Shown here piece after piece: positions 1 through 9,782 of a stretch of 64,000 nt of DNA. The position numbers were made by a program, and so were the translations under genes. Position 1 is the stretch's first letter, and each line of letters starts with the position of its first letter. The stretch is from Kiritimatiellia bacterium (GTDB taxonomy: Bacteria; Verrucomicrobiota; Kiritimatiellia; RFP12; UBA1067), in assembly GCA_017405115.1 (NCBI GenBank), contig JAFRBA010000174.1, forward strand, positions 1 through 64,000, in the 5' to 3' direction. The notes below the pieces were generated by a model. It saw only the letters and a program-made list of their open reading frames with translations. It searched no databases and was not told the origin of the DNA.

Positions 1-20
1 CATGCGGACATTATACCGCA
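1..20 (-). promoter_or_regulatory. Extended -10 promoter for a leaderless gene running off the left edge
   Basis: On the minus strand TATAAT lies at 15-10, preceded by TGCGG, and is followed after six bases (GTCCGC) by an ATG at 3-1. The same spacing is seen before the regulator gene at 47281. Only the first codon of the putative gene is in the window, so nothing can be said about its product. The rest of the 115 bp before the first gene's stop codon shows no other feature. Confidence 0.4.
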
Positions 21-115
21 AATGCAGAGCGGTTGCATGGCGCGAAGCGGTGGAGCGGTAGCGAGAACGCCAACCGTCGGAGTTTCAAACAGCGACTTTC
101 AAGCGGCACTTTCCA

Positions 116-3100
116 CTAAAAACTCCGAAGAGCCAACTTTATGCGAGCTATCTTATAACGTTTCCAAATCGTTAGGTTATGTTCACACTTAAAAGAAGGC
201 TCGTCCCGATACATTTCTGTCGCCGCGCTAATATAATGTTCCAATTTCCCGATATGTTGAAAATAGCCATTCAAAAGGCCCAACCTTCTTGCAACATCAT
301 TATCCCTCATTCCCGATCCAAAATTACAAATGTTTGGGCTAATACCTTTTGTCAATGTCAGATGAGCTTTTGATTTCGTAACAACCAAAGTACTTAACAA
401 CCTTGCAGACATCATCCGCCCTGTTCTATCATCTCTCTTTGCAAACCAAGTCGAAGCAGAAGCAGCTACTGCATCATACAACACATATTCAATTACACTA
501 TCTTCACCTGCAATGTTTACAATGGTGTCCACACCCTCGCCAACAAAAACTCTTGATGCAAAAATGGAATATTGCCCTCTTGTCACCTTAAATTCCACCA
601 CGCCACTTGCATCCGTGGCTCTTGAAATCACATTTGAACAAACTCCTGTCAAAAACACATTCACATTAGGCAGTGGAATTGTCTTTTCATTATCACCAAA
701 CACCCTAACCTTAACCGTTTTCAATTCCGCATCTTGGATTTCAATCCGCGATTGCTCTGCCGTGAAATCTTCTTTGGACAGCAATTTACCACGACCATAG
801 CTATCCGTAATCCAGACATGTGCGTATTGTACTGGGACATTGTTCAAAGTGTATACTCCATTGGGAGAAAACACATCATACAAAGCAAGAATTTGCTTAT
901 CTGAGGACAAGAATTCTACCGTAACGCCAGAGTCCACATTTGCGACACCTGAAACAGATGTGGTTTCCACTTCGCTTTCATCCAACACTTCTTCCTCGGG
1001 ATCAGCATCATTTATTGTTTCTTCTTCCCCAAGTCGAACGGTAAGCACGCTATTGTTTTTCAACTCCACAAAGCACGACTTAATGTCGCAGTCCGTTGCG
1101 GAACAAACGAGCCAATACTTACCAGATGGGACATCTGTCTCAAAACTCCCATCTCCTGCCGTCTCTATGCGATATGAACTCCCCTTCAGGGGTGAAAAGA
1201 CAATCACCCCTTGTACACCATTCCCAGCAGAATCCAAGAGTGACCCAGAAACGGACACATCAGCATTTTCAGCCAACGACTCGGAAATCATATCTCCGTC
1301 ATCAACTGTCAGCCGCTTTACTGGCGAAACAAGATGCCCCTCCGTATCAATCAAATAGGCATCATAGTTACCGCTTGGAACATTTGCTATCGTAAATACC
1401 CCATTTGAAACCACAAGATAATCTGAAACGTCGCTATTGCAATTCTCCAGAACCAACGACCGTTCTTCCGCATTGGATGTAATCTCAAACTGGATTGTCC
1501 CTCCTACAACATCAGGCAATGTCAAATCACAAACTATGTCTTCCCCGCCTTCCTCAATTGCAATCGTCGCAGACGGAGAGGTCCGCCCTCGCGCATAAGC
1601 ATCAATCACGTATCGTCCGGCATCAAGTCCACCAATAACGTAAGTTCCATCATCCGCGACAAACCCCTCTACAAGAACCGTAAAATCTTCCGCTCTAATT
1701 CGGACGACGCCATCGGAAAGCGGCATCCCATCATTGTCGAGGAGTCGTCCTCTCACGACAATAGCATCGGTAAAGTCAATCGTCGCTTCCTCGCCTACTT
1801 GGTCATCAAACGGGCTTACGACAAAACATCCGCTATCCACTCGTCCTGAATCTAGCGTAGCCGTATAGTAAATGACATCATAGATGTTCGTAGAGGCATA
1901 CGCCACAGTCGTTTTATTGGTCAATTCACAATGAACGACCTCTCCATCAATTCCAACAGAAAATGCAAATACACCACAAACAGACTCTCCGTCCGGCACT
2001 CCTTCTACCGAAACCAACAACCTCCTCGTGGCTGTTGCCATTATCATCAATCCAGTGTAATCACCAGTTGAGGGCATCCCAACAGAAACGGCATCAGCAA
2101 CAGCACCACCCGCGACTTTCACCACGTAGTTGGTGGAATTCGCCAATCCATCAAGGACAAAAACGCCATTCTCATCCACTTCGTCAGTTGCCACAGTTTC
2201 CCCGTCCTTGGTTTCCGCAGTAACCGTTATCGCCGATGTAGCCGTTCCAGACACTACGACGTGCCCGCAAATTGCAGCACGATTCTCGTCACCATTTACA
2301 ATCGCTTCAAAATAAGGTTGCAACGTTTCTAACGAAACCACTCGACGACCTCTTGAATTAAGAACGGTTGCGGCATCAGACATTGCAGATTCTGATAATC
2401 TCCATGTTTCAGTGGCTCCGTTCAAATGCGTCAAACTAAACTGTGGCTGCGCCCCAGACTTGAACACAAAATCAATATGGTTCTCCTCGCCGGTCTTTAG
2501 TATCCCATACGGAGAAATGGCACCAATAGCAAGGACATCAAACTTTGTAAATGAGAGTTCATCCGATATCAATCCAATCAATGCGTTTGCAACCGTAAGG
2601 GACAAGCAGGGCGACAGCATATCCTCATCACCAGAGTTGCGGTAGCAGATACGCCCCGTATAAATACGCCCCTGTCGGGTAGCGGACGGCAGTTCAAGCC
2701 ATGCTTCCAGTTTCGGGCCGATTTTGGGATTGTAAACTTCGACGGTCTTGCCTGTGCGATATGTCGCGCCGTCTTCATCCACGAGGACAACGGAGTAACC
2801 GCCGACAGTCGCGCCGGACAGGTCGAATGTGGCGGAGAGGTTCGCCGACGAATCGGCACGGAATTTGGTTGCTTCGATTGTCCGCGCTCCTTGGAGACGG
2901 ACGGCAGAGACGCGATCCATGCCAGTTCCAATGATCGTCAGATGCCCTTCTCCCGTGTTCGCGAGACGAGCCGGGGCGACTTCAAGTATGGACACGGATT
3001 CCGTCACCGATTCCATGCTCACGGTCGCCGACGAGGTGCCGTCGTTGAACACCGCTATGTTGTAATCCGTTTCGGCGGCGTTCTTCGGGAGGACGAGCAG

Positions 3101-6100
3101 GAGCGAGCCGTCGGCAAGCGGTACCGCCGCAACGTCGTAGCGAAGTCCCGCCGGAACGCCGCCCGCCAGCGCGTAGGCGGCAATCGATGCGTTTCCGCTC
3201 CCGGTGAGTTTGAAAGCCGTCGTCCCGCTTCCGGCGGGAACACGAAGAGCGACGCTACCGCCCGCACGGAGTTCAAAACTGGAATTCGCGACCGGGTCGT
3301 ATGCGGGGAGGACAATCTCGACGGTGGCTTCAGACAGGCAGACATTGTTCGCCGTAAGCGTTCCCTCGTAGATGTCGCGGTAGGGGTTCACCTTGAGGCG
3401 AAGGCGTGCCGTTCCCGGCGACATGGAGGGGACGGGGAAGGTCGCGGAGAACGAGAGGTTGGCACCGGCGTTCAGTCCACCCATGACTGTCCGGCGTCCA
3501 AGTTCGACAGAGCGTCCGGTGGAATCGACAAGTTCGATAATGTCTCTCCACTCGTCCACGATGTTTGTGGTGCTGACGTTCCCGACCGTCCACATGACCG
3601 TGATCGTTCCGCCAATGGAGGCTTCCGCATCGCCGGAAATTGCCAGTGCGGCAAGGTCAACATCGTTCACCGGACGGAGTTGAACTTCATGGATGCCAAT
3701 ATCCGGCGCACCATTGCGCGGCTGTCCGAAGTAGTCGCGTGCGGGGGCGAGATCTTCGCGTCCAGCATCGATGCACGCTGATCCGGCCTTGATATGGAAA
3801 TCGCCGACGTTGGCATTCTCAAAGCGCGGATTGCCCCAGACGTTTCCAGCCACGCCAATCAAGGCGTTCGTCTGGATCGGATAGAACTCGTCATCCTCCG
3901 GGTTCCAGAAGCAGCAGTTGCGGAAGGCGAGGTCGGACGGGATCGACTCGCCGTAACCACCCACCCATTCAACCATTTCCGAGAAAACACAGTTGTCGAA
4001 AACGGCGGCGGTGGAGTCAACGTTGTACCAGTCGTCCATGACGATGCTGTTGCAGCCATGGAACACGCAGTTGACGAAATGGTTCGTCTGGTCTGCCATG
4101 GTGTAGCTATTGCCACTGTATTGCGCATAACCGGCGACCCCGGACGGCAGATCGAAGAACACGCAGTTCCGAGCGACAACGCTTCCACCTTCATTGCTGA
4201 CGCCAACAGTCCACGAGTCGACCGTTGAATGTTCAACCACGCAACCATCCATCGTCAATCGAGCATCGTCATCATAGTAGTTTGCAAAGTCCATCCATTC
4301 AGCATCAAAGTCCCAATAATAGTAATCGTCGTAATATTGATAATCCGAAACACTGATGACACCTGGGCCATAATACGCCTGCTGTCCGTATCTGATGCGC
4401 GTATAGGCGAGTTCCGCCTCGCCAAGTATGCGTATGCCGCCCCAATCGCCCCCCTGCGGACTCGTTGCGTTTCCGTCTCCGTTCGTGTCGCCGCCAAATT
4501 CATCGTCGCTGTATGATGTTATTACGACAGGAGCGGCACGTGTGCCGGAAGTGACGAGTCGTCCTCCCTTGAGAACGATTATCGAGTGCCAGTCATGCAT
4601 CTTCAGCACGACACCGGACGGAATCTTCAACGTTGCACCACCTGTCACGATCAATTCATTTGTGACATTATAGATGCATCCGCGATAGAGTGAAACATTG
4701 CCGCGGACACACCCGCCTATTCCCTTCGGCTTAACTGCGATGTTCTCCGGAACTGACAGGCTTTCAAGCTGGTCGCAACTGTCGAATACCCCCTCTCCAA
4801 GCGATGTGACGCTTTCAGGGATGGTAAGCGCCGCAAGAGAAGTGCAACCGTTAAAGGCATAGTCATCAATACGTTTGAGTCCGTCATTCAGAACCGCCTG
4901 GGCAAGGAATGTGCATCCGTCAAAGGCGCGAGACTCGATGTACTTCACGTCCGCACCGAACAACAGGCTGGATAGCCGCCCACACCCCTCGAACGCATAC
5001 ATGGCGATGGTCTCAACGCCGTCGGGAATGTCGTAGTGTCCCGATTTCGCCGGGGGGAATCGCAGCAACGTCCTGCCGTCCTTCGTGAAAAGAACGCCGT
5101 CAATGGACTTGTAGGCGGGGTTTTCATCGGCGACCTCAAAGGCTGTGAGCGAACTGCAATTTCTGAATGCCCGTGTTCCGATGTTTGTCACCGATGCCGG
5201 AATCGCCACATTTTCAATGCCGGCGCAATCCTGGAAAGAATATCCCCCCACTCGTCCCACGCCATCGGGAATCGAATAATCCTTGGTCGCAATCGCCTCT
5301 GGGCAACGGGTCAGCAACCGAGCCTGACTACGGTTATCAAAGAGGACACCGTCTTCGGAAGAGTACGAGGCGTTGCCGTCGCCAACAACGATCTCATGCA
5401 ATCTCAGACAACCGTCAAAGGCATTGTACCAAACGACATTCGCTGTCGAAGGAATCAACACAGAAGTCAGATGTGTGCAATCCCTGAACGCATTCTGTCC
5501 TATCTTTTGCACGGTGTCTGGGATGCGGATGGATTCAAGCGCCGTACAACCCGCGAAAGCATCGTCAACGATTTCCGTCTCGCCGTCTGCTATCGTGATC
5601 GTGCGGATGGTACTGAGCGAGTCCGGCAAGAACTTTGAGAGAGCAGTACAGGAGGGCAACGTGGCAGACGTGACTTTTGTCTGTCCAGAGAAGGCAAAGT
5701 CGTTTATTTTCCTCAATCCTACAGGGATGGATATGGACTTCACGCCATCGCAACCGGCAAAGGCGAAAGTACCGACATTCGTGACGGACGACGGCAAGGC
5801 GATGTCTTCAATGGCCGTATTCTGGAATGCATGCGTGCCGATGCTGGCAATGCCCTCGGGGAACACGATGTTCGTAATTCCGCCACAGTCGGCGAACGCC
5901 CATCCAGAGACGGCGTTCGCCGTGTCAGGAATGACGAGGTTGCGCACTTCCAATCCTCCGACGAAGAGCTTGCCTGCGTAGCGCAACGGATTGGCCCAGG
6001 CGTTCTCGAAGATCGTTCCGCACCAGGCACCGACATCCTCAATGTCAACTCGTTCCAATTTGACGCATCCCTCAAAGGCCGACGCGCCGACAACCGTGCC

Positions 6101-9100
6101 ATCAACACCGGAGTTGCCGCTGGCGCGGGTAGGGACAAAGGAAAGCGAACGGATACTGCCAAAGCCCACGGAAGGATCAATCCCTTCGCTGAGCATGCCA
6201 TCAGGAACCCAGTAGAAATCCCAATCAAGCGTATGCCTGTTACTGCTTGATGTCGAAATTGCCACCGTGGACCATGTTTCCGAATCGCATGAACCCGAAT
6301 AATACGATCCGGAACTATATTCAGAATACCAATAATCGACAGACAAATTGAAATATCCATAGGTAGAAAAGTAGTCTTGGTTATTCCAGCGATACCAGTA
6401 TCCAGGTGTTCTCCACTCAAACGAAAGGACGCCTTGACCAATCGCTTCCTGTGCCATCTGGCTGAAGAGCTTCGGAGAATCAGCCCGAATTGTATCGCCA
6501 TCGACAACACTCCAATCGGAACCTTCCATCGCCAAGTCTGTCGTTGGAATGACACGCGACGGAGTCGTCAAGAGCGTCACCTGCGTCAGGTTGCTGCAGG
6601 CGGCAAACGCATACCAGCCGATGTTTGTCGCACTTGCGGGAACTGACAGCGACACCAGATTTGTGCAGGCGTAAAACGCATGGTTTCCAATCGTCACCAC
6701 GCCATCTGGAATTGAGAGGTTCTGAAGAGCGTTGCATCCCTCGAACGCATACTCTCCTATTTTCCTGACGGAGGACGGAATGTCAAGCGCGGAAAGACTT
6801 CTGCAATTGCGGAAAGCGTAGTTGCCAATGGTTGTGAGTCCATCGGGGAAGGACACTGTTTTCATGCCAGTACACCCATTGAAGGCATTTTCACCGACGG
6901 TCGTCACGGTGGCAGGGATGACGGCATTCGTCAAACTGGTACAATTCTGGAAAGCATAATTACCGACAGAGGTCGCCCCTTCCGCGAGATCGATGGATGC
7001 CAGCCGCGAACAACCGCTGAACGCATATTGTCCGACGCTTTTCACGGTAGAAGGTATCACGGCGCGCGTCAGCTTCGTACAATTGCCAAAAGCGTATTGC
7101 CCGATGCTCGTCACGCCCTCTGGGATGACGACCCCGCCAAGCGCAGTGCAACCGTAGAACGCATAGTCGGCAATCCGCTTGAGCGAGTCCGGCAGATTGA
7201 GACGGGTTATCAACGAACATCCGTAGAAAGCTGAAGATGCGATGTTCGTCACCGACCCGGAGAATTCTACATCATATATTCCTCCGCAGTAGCGGAAAAG
7301 ATTGGAGGGAATCGTCCCGACATCATCTGCCAGCGAAACGGTAAGTCTTGCACAACCCGAAAAGGCGCTGTTGCCGATGCTGGTCAGACCATTGTGAACA
7401 GTCACGTTGGCAAGATTCGTACAAGTGTTGAACGCATACTGCCCGACGCTGACGACACTTTGAGGGATTTCAACATCGGATATCCCATGACATTTCTGGA
7501 AGGAATAGTCCCCGATCGTGCGAAGGCCGGACGGCAACTCCAAAGCGGCAAGGCCAGAACACTCGGCAAATGCGTAGACGGCAATGTTTGTTACCGCCGT
7601 GGGGAATGGGAAGGCAGTAAGATTTGTGCACCCCTGGAAAGCGCATGAGCCGATGTTGGCAACGCTCTCCGGCAGCACGGCATTTGTAATGCCGCCACAA
7701 CGGTAGAACGCATAACGCGGAATCTCTGCAATGCCGCCCGGCACAGCAACGCTTGTCAATGCGTAGTTGTTGTAGAATGCATAATCATGAAGTCGGGATA
7801 GTCCGTCGGGGATAGCAAGGTCATGTATGACTTCTCCGTTAAGCGTCAATGCATGGGAATAGAATACCGGATTGGAATAGGCATCAGAAAATATGATCTT
7901 GCACCAGGCTGTGAGGTCTCTGATATTGACTGTTACAAGATTAGAGTCGCCGCTGAAGGCACTCGTGCCAATCGTTTTCAGCGTCGTGGGGATTGTCACG
8001 CTCCTTAGAGAAGTGCAGGAAGCGAACGCATAATATCCAACACTCTGCACATTCTCGGGCAAGATAATCGAAGTAAGATTTCTACAGCCATTGAAAGCGT
8101 AATCGCCAATACTTGTCACAGCGTCAGGGAGCGTGATGCCCGTAAGCGACGAGCAGCCGCTGAACGCACTCGAACCTATGGATCTTACCGTATCTGGTAT
8201 GGTGATGCTTGTCATAGACGAGCAGCCGGAGAATGCACCTGCAGGAATAAGCGTCATACCTTCAGGAAGAACTACTCGCGTAATCTTCGTGTTGCCAGAA
8301 AAGGCGTTGGCCATAACCCCTCTCATCGCGGAAATATCTACCACGCCTGAGAGCGTTGATTCTGTGCCGACTACATAACCGTCCATCAGTTTCAACCCAG
8401 AGACCGAAGTCGTGTCGAAGATTGATGCAGGGCAACCATAAAATGCGTACTGGTCAATGGCGACATAATCAGAGAGGATGCGTATAGAAGCAAGATTGGC
8501 GCAATTCTGGAAGGCGTATGATCCGATGGCATTGACGTTCGCAGGAACAACCAATTCAGTGAGCGTCGAACATCCGCTAAAGGCGTAGCCGTCAATCCAT
8601 TTCGCAGCATCTGGCACGACGAACGACCGAAGCCCAGAGCACCCGCTAAACGCATATGGCCCAATGCCAGAAACGGCAGGATTCACTACGATGTTTGTCA
8701 GCATCGTGCAGTTCTCGAACGCATAAGGTCGTACAAGCGTTTCATCGACAATTACGACAGATGTCAAACTGTTCGGGATGTAGTAACTTGTGTTGTACAC
8801 GCTGTTTCCACTGTAGTAGTGCTGCGTGACGCTTTTGCTTCCGCTGCCGGCAGAAATATACGATCCGAACACATATCCGAAGTTGTCGCCAGACCCATTA
8901 GCGCTTCCACGACGTGACCCAACAAACGGAATCGTCAGGGACTCCAGCGACACACATCCAGCGAATGCTCCGTAGCCGATGGACTGGACACTGTCTGAGA
9001 CAATGATATTTGTCACCGCTGAACAATTTTGGAAAGCGCAACTTCCAATGTTCGTGACGCTACTGGGGACACTCAGATCCTTGATTCCCGATTTCCCGCT

Positions 9101-9346
9101 GAATGCGTCACTCGCAATGGCAACAACCGGCGTTTCACCGAGGACTGATGGTATTTTGACACTGCCGGATGGATTGCCGACAAGCGCAGGCGTAGATGAA
9201 CTTCCACCGCCGAGCGTCGCCTTGCCGCCGCTAAGGGTATAGACCCATTCTATCCCATTCACCTCGTTGGTGTACATGGTCGCGGCAGCAGCCGACTGCG
9301 TCAGCGCCGCCGCTATCAGGACTACTCCAATCTTCATCGCCTTCAT
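116..9346 (-). CDS. Giant secreted BspA-type leucine-rich-repeat / beta-helix surface protein
   Basis: A protein of about 3,076 residues with a clear signal peptide (MKIGVVLIAAALTQSAAAA). Residues 30-1540 are BspA/LRR_5 repeats of about 23 residues (motif like SVTNIGSCAFQNC). They are broken at about 929-1079 by a Tyr/Trp-rich insert. Next come a parallel beta-helix-like region (1545-1850) ending in a choice-of-anchor-Q signature (PDIGIHEV), a CARDB-like domain (1895-2015), an IPT-like beta-sandwich, and at least four carboxypeptidase-regulatory-like folds (2360-2965). An unassigned tail of 113 residues closes the protein. The frame stays open to a GTG at 9355, but the ATG at 9346 has GGGGGTG eight bases upstream and is preferred. 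The role is probably adhesion or glycan binding outside the cell (inference). About the last 840 codons are AT-richer than the rest. Confidence 0.9.
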   Translation of the reverse strand: MKAMKIGVVLIAAALTQSAAAATMYTNEVNGIEWVYTLSGGKATLGGGSSSTPALVGNPSGSVKIPSVLGETPVVAIASDAFSGKSGIKDLSVPSSVTNIGSCAFQNCSAVTNIIVSDSVQSIGYGAFAGCVSLESLTIPFVGSRRGSANGSGDNFGYVFGSYISAGSGSKSVTQHYYSGNSVYNTSYYIPNSLTSVVIVDETLVRPYAFENCTMLTNIVVNPAVSGIGPYAFSGCSGLRSFVVPDAAKWIDGYAFSGCSTLTELVVPANVNAIGSYAFQNCANLASIRILSDYVAIDQYAFYGCPASIFDTTSVSGLKLMDGYVVGTESTLSGVVDISAMRGVMANAFSGNTKITRVVLPEGMTLIPAGAFSGCSSMTSITIPDTVRSIGSSAFSGCSSLTGITLPDAVTSIGDYAFNGCRNLTSIILPENVQSVGYYAFASCTSLRSVTIPTTLKTIGTSAFSGDSNLVTVNIRDLTAWCKIIFSDAYSNPVFYSHALTLNGEVIHDLAIPDGLSRLHDYAFYNNYALTSVAVPGGIAEIPRYAFYRCGGITNAVLPESVANIGSCAFQGCTNLTAFPFPTAVTNIAVYAFAECSGLAALELPSGLRTIGDYSFQKCHGISDVEIPQSVVSVGQYAFNTCTNLANVTVHNGLTSIGNSAFSGCARLTVSLADDVGTIPSNLFRYCGGIYDVEFSGSVTNIASSAFYGCSLITRLNLPDSLKRIADYAFYGCTALGGVVIPEGVTSIGQYAFGNCTKLTRAVIPSTVKSVGQYAFSGCSRLASIDLAEGATSVGNYAFQNCTSLTNAVIPATVTTVGENAFNGCTGMKTVSFPDGLTTIGNYAFRNCRSLSALDIPSSVRKIGEYAFEGCNALQNLSIPDGVVTIGNHAFYACTNLVSLSVPASATNIGWYAFAACSNLTQVTLLTTPSRVIPTTDLAMEGSDWSVVDGDTIRADSPKLFSQMAQEAIGQGVLSFEWRTPGYWYRWNNQDYFSTYGYFNLSVDYWYSEYSSGSYYSGSCDSETWSTVAISTSSSNRHTLDWDFYWVPDGMLSEGIDPSVGFGSIRSLSFVPTRASGNSGVDGTVVGASAFEGCVKLERVDIEDVGAWCGTIFENAWANPLRYAGKLFVGGLEVRNLVIPDTANAVSGWAFADCGGITNIVFPEGIASIGTHAFQNTAIEDIALPSSVTNVGTFAFAGCDGVKSISIPVGLRKINDFAFSGQTKVTSATLPSCTALSKFLPDSLSTIRTITIADGETEIVDDAFAGCTALESIRIPDTVQKIGQNAFRDCTHLTSVLIPSTANVVWYNAFDGCLRLHEIVVGDGNASYSSEDGVLFDNRSQARLLTRCPEAIATKDYSIPDGVGRVGGYSFQDCAGIENVAIPASVTNIGTRAFRNCSSLTAFEVADENPAYKSIDGVLFTKDGRTLLRFPPAKSGHYDIPDGVETIAMYAFEGCGRLSSLLFGADVKYIESRAFDGCTFLAQAVLNDGLKRIDDYAFNGCTSLAALTIPESVTSLGEGVFDSCDQLESLSVPENIAVKPKGIGGCVRGNVSLYRGCIYNVTNELIVTGGATLKIPSGVVLKMHDWHSIIVLKGGRLVTSGTRAAPVVITSYSDDEFGGDTNGDGNATSPQGGDWGGIRILGEAELAYTRIRYGQQAYYGPGVISVSDYQYYDDYYYWDFDAEWMDFANYYDDDARLTMDGCVVEHSTVDSWTVGVSNEGGSVVARNCVFFDLPSGVAGYAQYSGNSYTMADQTNHFVNCVFHGCNSIVMDDWYNVDSTAAVFDNCVFSEMVEWVGGYGESIPSDLAFRNCCFWNPEDDEFYPIQTNALIGVAGNVWGNPRFENANVGDFHIKAGSACIDAGREDLAPARDYFGQPRNGAPDIGIHEVQLRPVNDVDLAALAISGDAEASIGGTITVMWTVGNVSTTNIVDEWRDIIELVDSTGRSVELGRRTVMGGLNAGANLSFSATFPVPSMSPGTARLRLKVNPYRDIYEGTLTANNVCLSEATVEIVLPAYDPVANSSFELRAGGSVALRVPAGSGTTAFKLTGSGNASIAAYALAGGVPAGLRYDVAAVPLADGSLLLVLPKNAAETDYNIAVFNDGTSSATVSMESVTESVSILEVAPARLANTGEGHLTIIGTGMDRVSAVRLQGARTIEATKFRADSSANLSATFDLSGATVGGYSVVLVDEDGATYRTGKTVEVYNPKIGPKLEAWLELPSATRQGRIYTGRICYRNSGDEDMLSPCLSLTVANALIGLISDELSFTKFDVLAIGAISPYGILKTGEENHIDFVFKSGAQPQFSLTHLNGATETWRLSESAMSDAATVLNSRGRRVVSLETLQPYFEAIVNGDENRAAICGHVVVSGTATSAITVTAETKDGETVATDEVDENGVFVLDGLANSTNYVVKVAGGAVADAVSVGMPSTGDYTGLMIMATATRRLLVSVEGVPDGESVCGVFAFSVGIDGEVVHCELTNKTTVAYASTNIYDVIYYTATLDSGRVDSGCFVVSPFDDQVGEEATIDFTDAIVVRGRLLDNDGMPLSDGVVRIRAEDFTVLVEGFVADDGTYVIGGLDAGRYVIDAYARGRTSPSATIAIEEGGEDIVCDLTLPDVVGGTIQFEITSNAEERSLVLENCNSDVSDYLVVSNGVFTIANVPSGNYDAYLIDTEGHLVSPVKRLTVDDGDMISESLAENADVSVSGSLLDSAGNGVQGVIVFSPLKGSSYRIETAGDGSFETDVPSGKYWLVCSATDCDIKSCFVELKNNSVLTVRLGEEETINDADPEEEVLDESEVETTSVSGVANVDSGVTVEFLSSDKQILALYDVFSPNGVYTLNNVPVQYAHVWITDSYGRGKLLSKEDFTAEQSRIEIQDAELKTVKVRVFGDNEKTIPLPNVNVFLTGVCSNVISRATDASGVVEFKVTRGQYSIFASRVFVGEGVDTIVNIAGEDSVIEYVLYDAVAASASTWFAKRDDRTGRMMSARLLSTLVVTKSKAHLTLTKGISPNICNFGSGMRDNDVARRLGLLNGYFQHIGKLEHYISAATEMYRDEPSFKCEHNLTIWKRYKIARIKLALRSF

Positions 9347-9374
9347 TTGCTTCACCCCCTCTTCCCCCTGTCTC

Positions 9375-9396
9375 GGCGGCGTGGAGACACGCCGCC
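9375..9396 (-). promoter_or_regulatory. Perfect 9-bp stem hairpin in the 5' leader of the giant gene
   Basis: GGCGGCGTG (9375-9383) and CACGCCGCC (9388-9396) pair perfectly around a four-base loop, about 30 bp before the ATG. There is no U-tract, so it is not an ordinary terminator. It could protect the mRNA or control ribosome access, or it could be a dispersed repeat. Confidence 0.45.
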
Positions 9397-9560
9397 CTAC
9401 CCTCGGATTCGGCGCGGGGAAAATGACACCTCCTCCGATGCATCGCGTGAGGTGCCTAGGATGGACCTAAAATGAAACACCGAAGGAGGCGAAACTGCAC
9501 GTAAGGCAGTGTCCTCTCGATGCGTCATTTTGTGATAGTTTCCTAGGCTTTCACGCAACG

Positions 9561-9691
9561 CAATCCCAGACGCGGAATGCGGTCACGACAAGCGCAACGC
9601 TCCCGCGCGGGAAATCTATCGCCCCGCCCTTTCGGACGGAACGGGTGAATTATAGCAAAACGCCCTCGCATGCCGCAAGGGCGCTTCGGCG
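9561..9691 (-). repeat. 130-bp direct repeat, copy 1 (carries a promoter)
   Basis: Closely matches 11147-11274 in the same orientation. The halves around the -10 are essentially identical, including CTCCCGCGCGGGAAATCTAT and the segment from GTGAATTATAGCAAAACG through the CGCCCT/AGGGCG stem. The two copies lie either side of the AAA/DUF4143 gene. Copy 1 supplies the likely promoter of the giant gene downstream. Confidence 0.85.
9646..9680 (-). promoter_or_regulatory. Extended -10 promoter upstream of the giant LRR gene
   Basis: On the minus strand TTTTGCTATAATTCAC gives TATAAT preceded by TGC (extended -10), with TTGCGG about 18 bp upstream as a weak -35. The identical core recurs in the second repeat copy (11227-11241) and in the promoter at 47179-47193, so it is a recurring promoter form in this genome. 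Confidence 0.55.
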
Positions 9692-9699
9692 TTCAAAAT

Positions 9700-9731
9700 T
9701 GGCGAGGTGCTTCGAAATCTTTGCTGCTGTG
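9700..9731. repeat. Short dispersed repeat (GGCGAGGT.CTTCGAAATC)
   Basis: About 32 bp matching 11731-11762, with one change visible in the shared core (GGCGAGGTGCTTCG against GGCGAGGTACTTCG). The bases that follow (GTCGGAGACGCAAG and so on) resemble 11652-11698, so the two intergenic regions share several pieces in a different order. Confidence 0.6.
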
Positions 9732-9782
9732 TCGGAGACGCAAGCAGAGAATAGCGCTTACAAACAGTAGAATTTTGGTCTG

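Larger units (their letters stand above)
9347..9782 (-). other. Intergenic leader and repeat region, no gene
   Basis: No convincing coding frame. Read on the minus strand, it holds the 130-bp repeat with an extended -10 box (TATAAT about 300 bp before the start of the giant gene), then a leader of about 300 nt. The leader contains a CTGC/GCAG hairpin, two CCTAGG palindromes at 9459-9464 and 9542-9547, and a perfect 9-bp stem hairpin at 9375-9396. A long structured leader for the giant surface-protein gene is possible. I do not recognise a known riboswitch. Confidence 0.5.

Noticed and set aside
9355..9355. GTG at 9355 as start of the first giant gene.
   Set aside because: The ATG three codons downstream has better spacing to GGGGGTG and still precedes the whole signal peptide.
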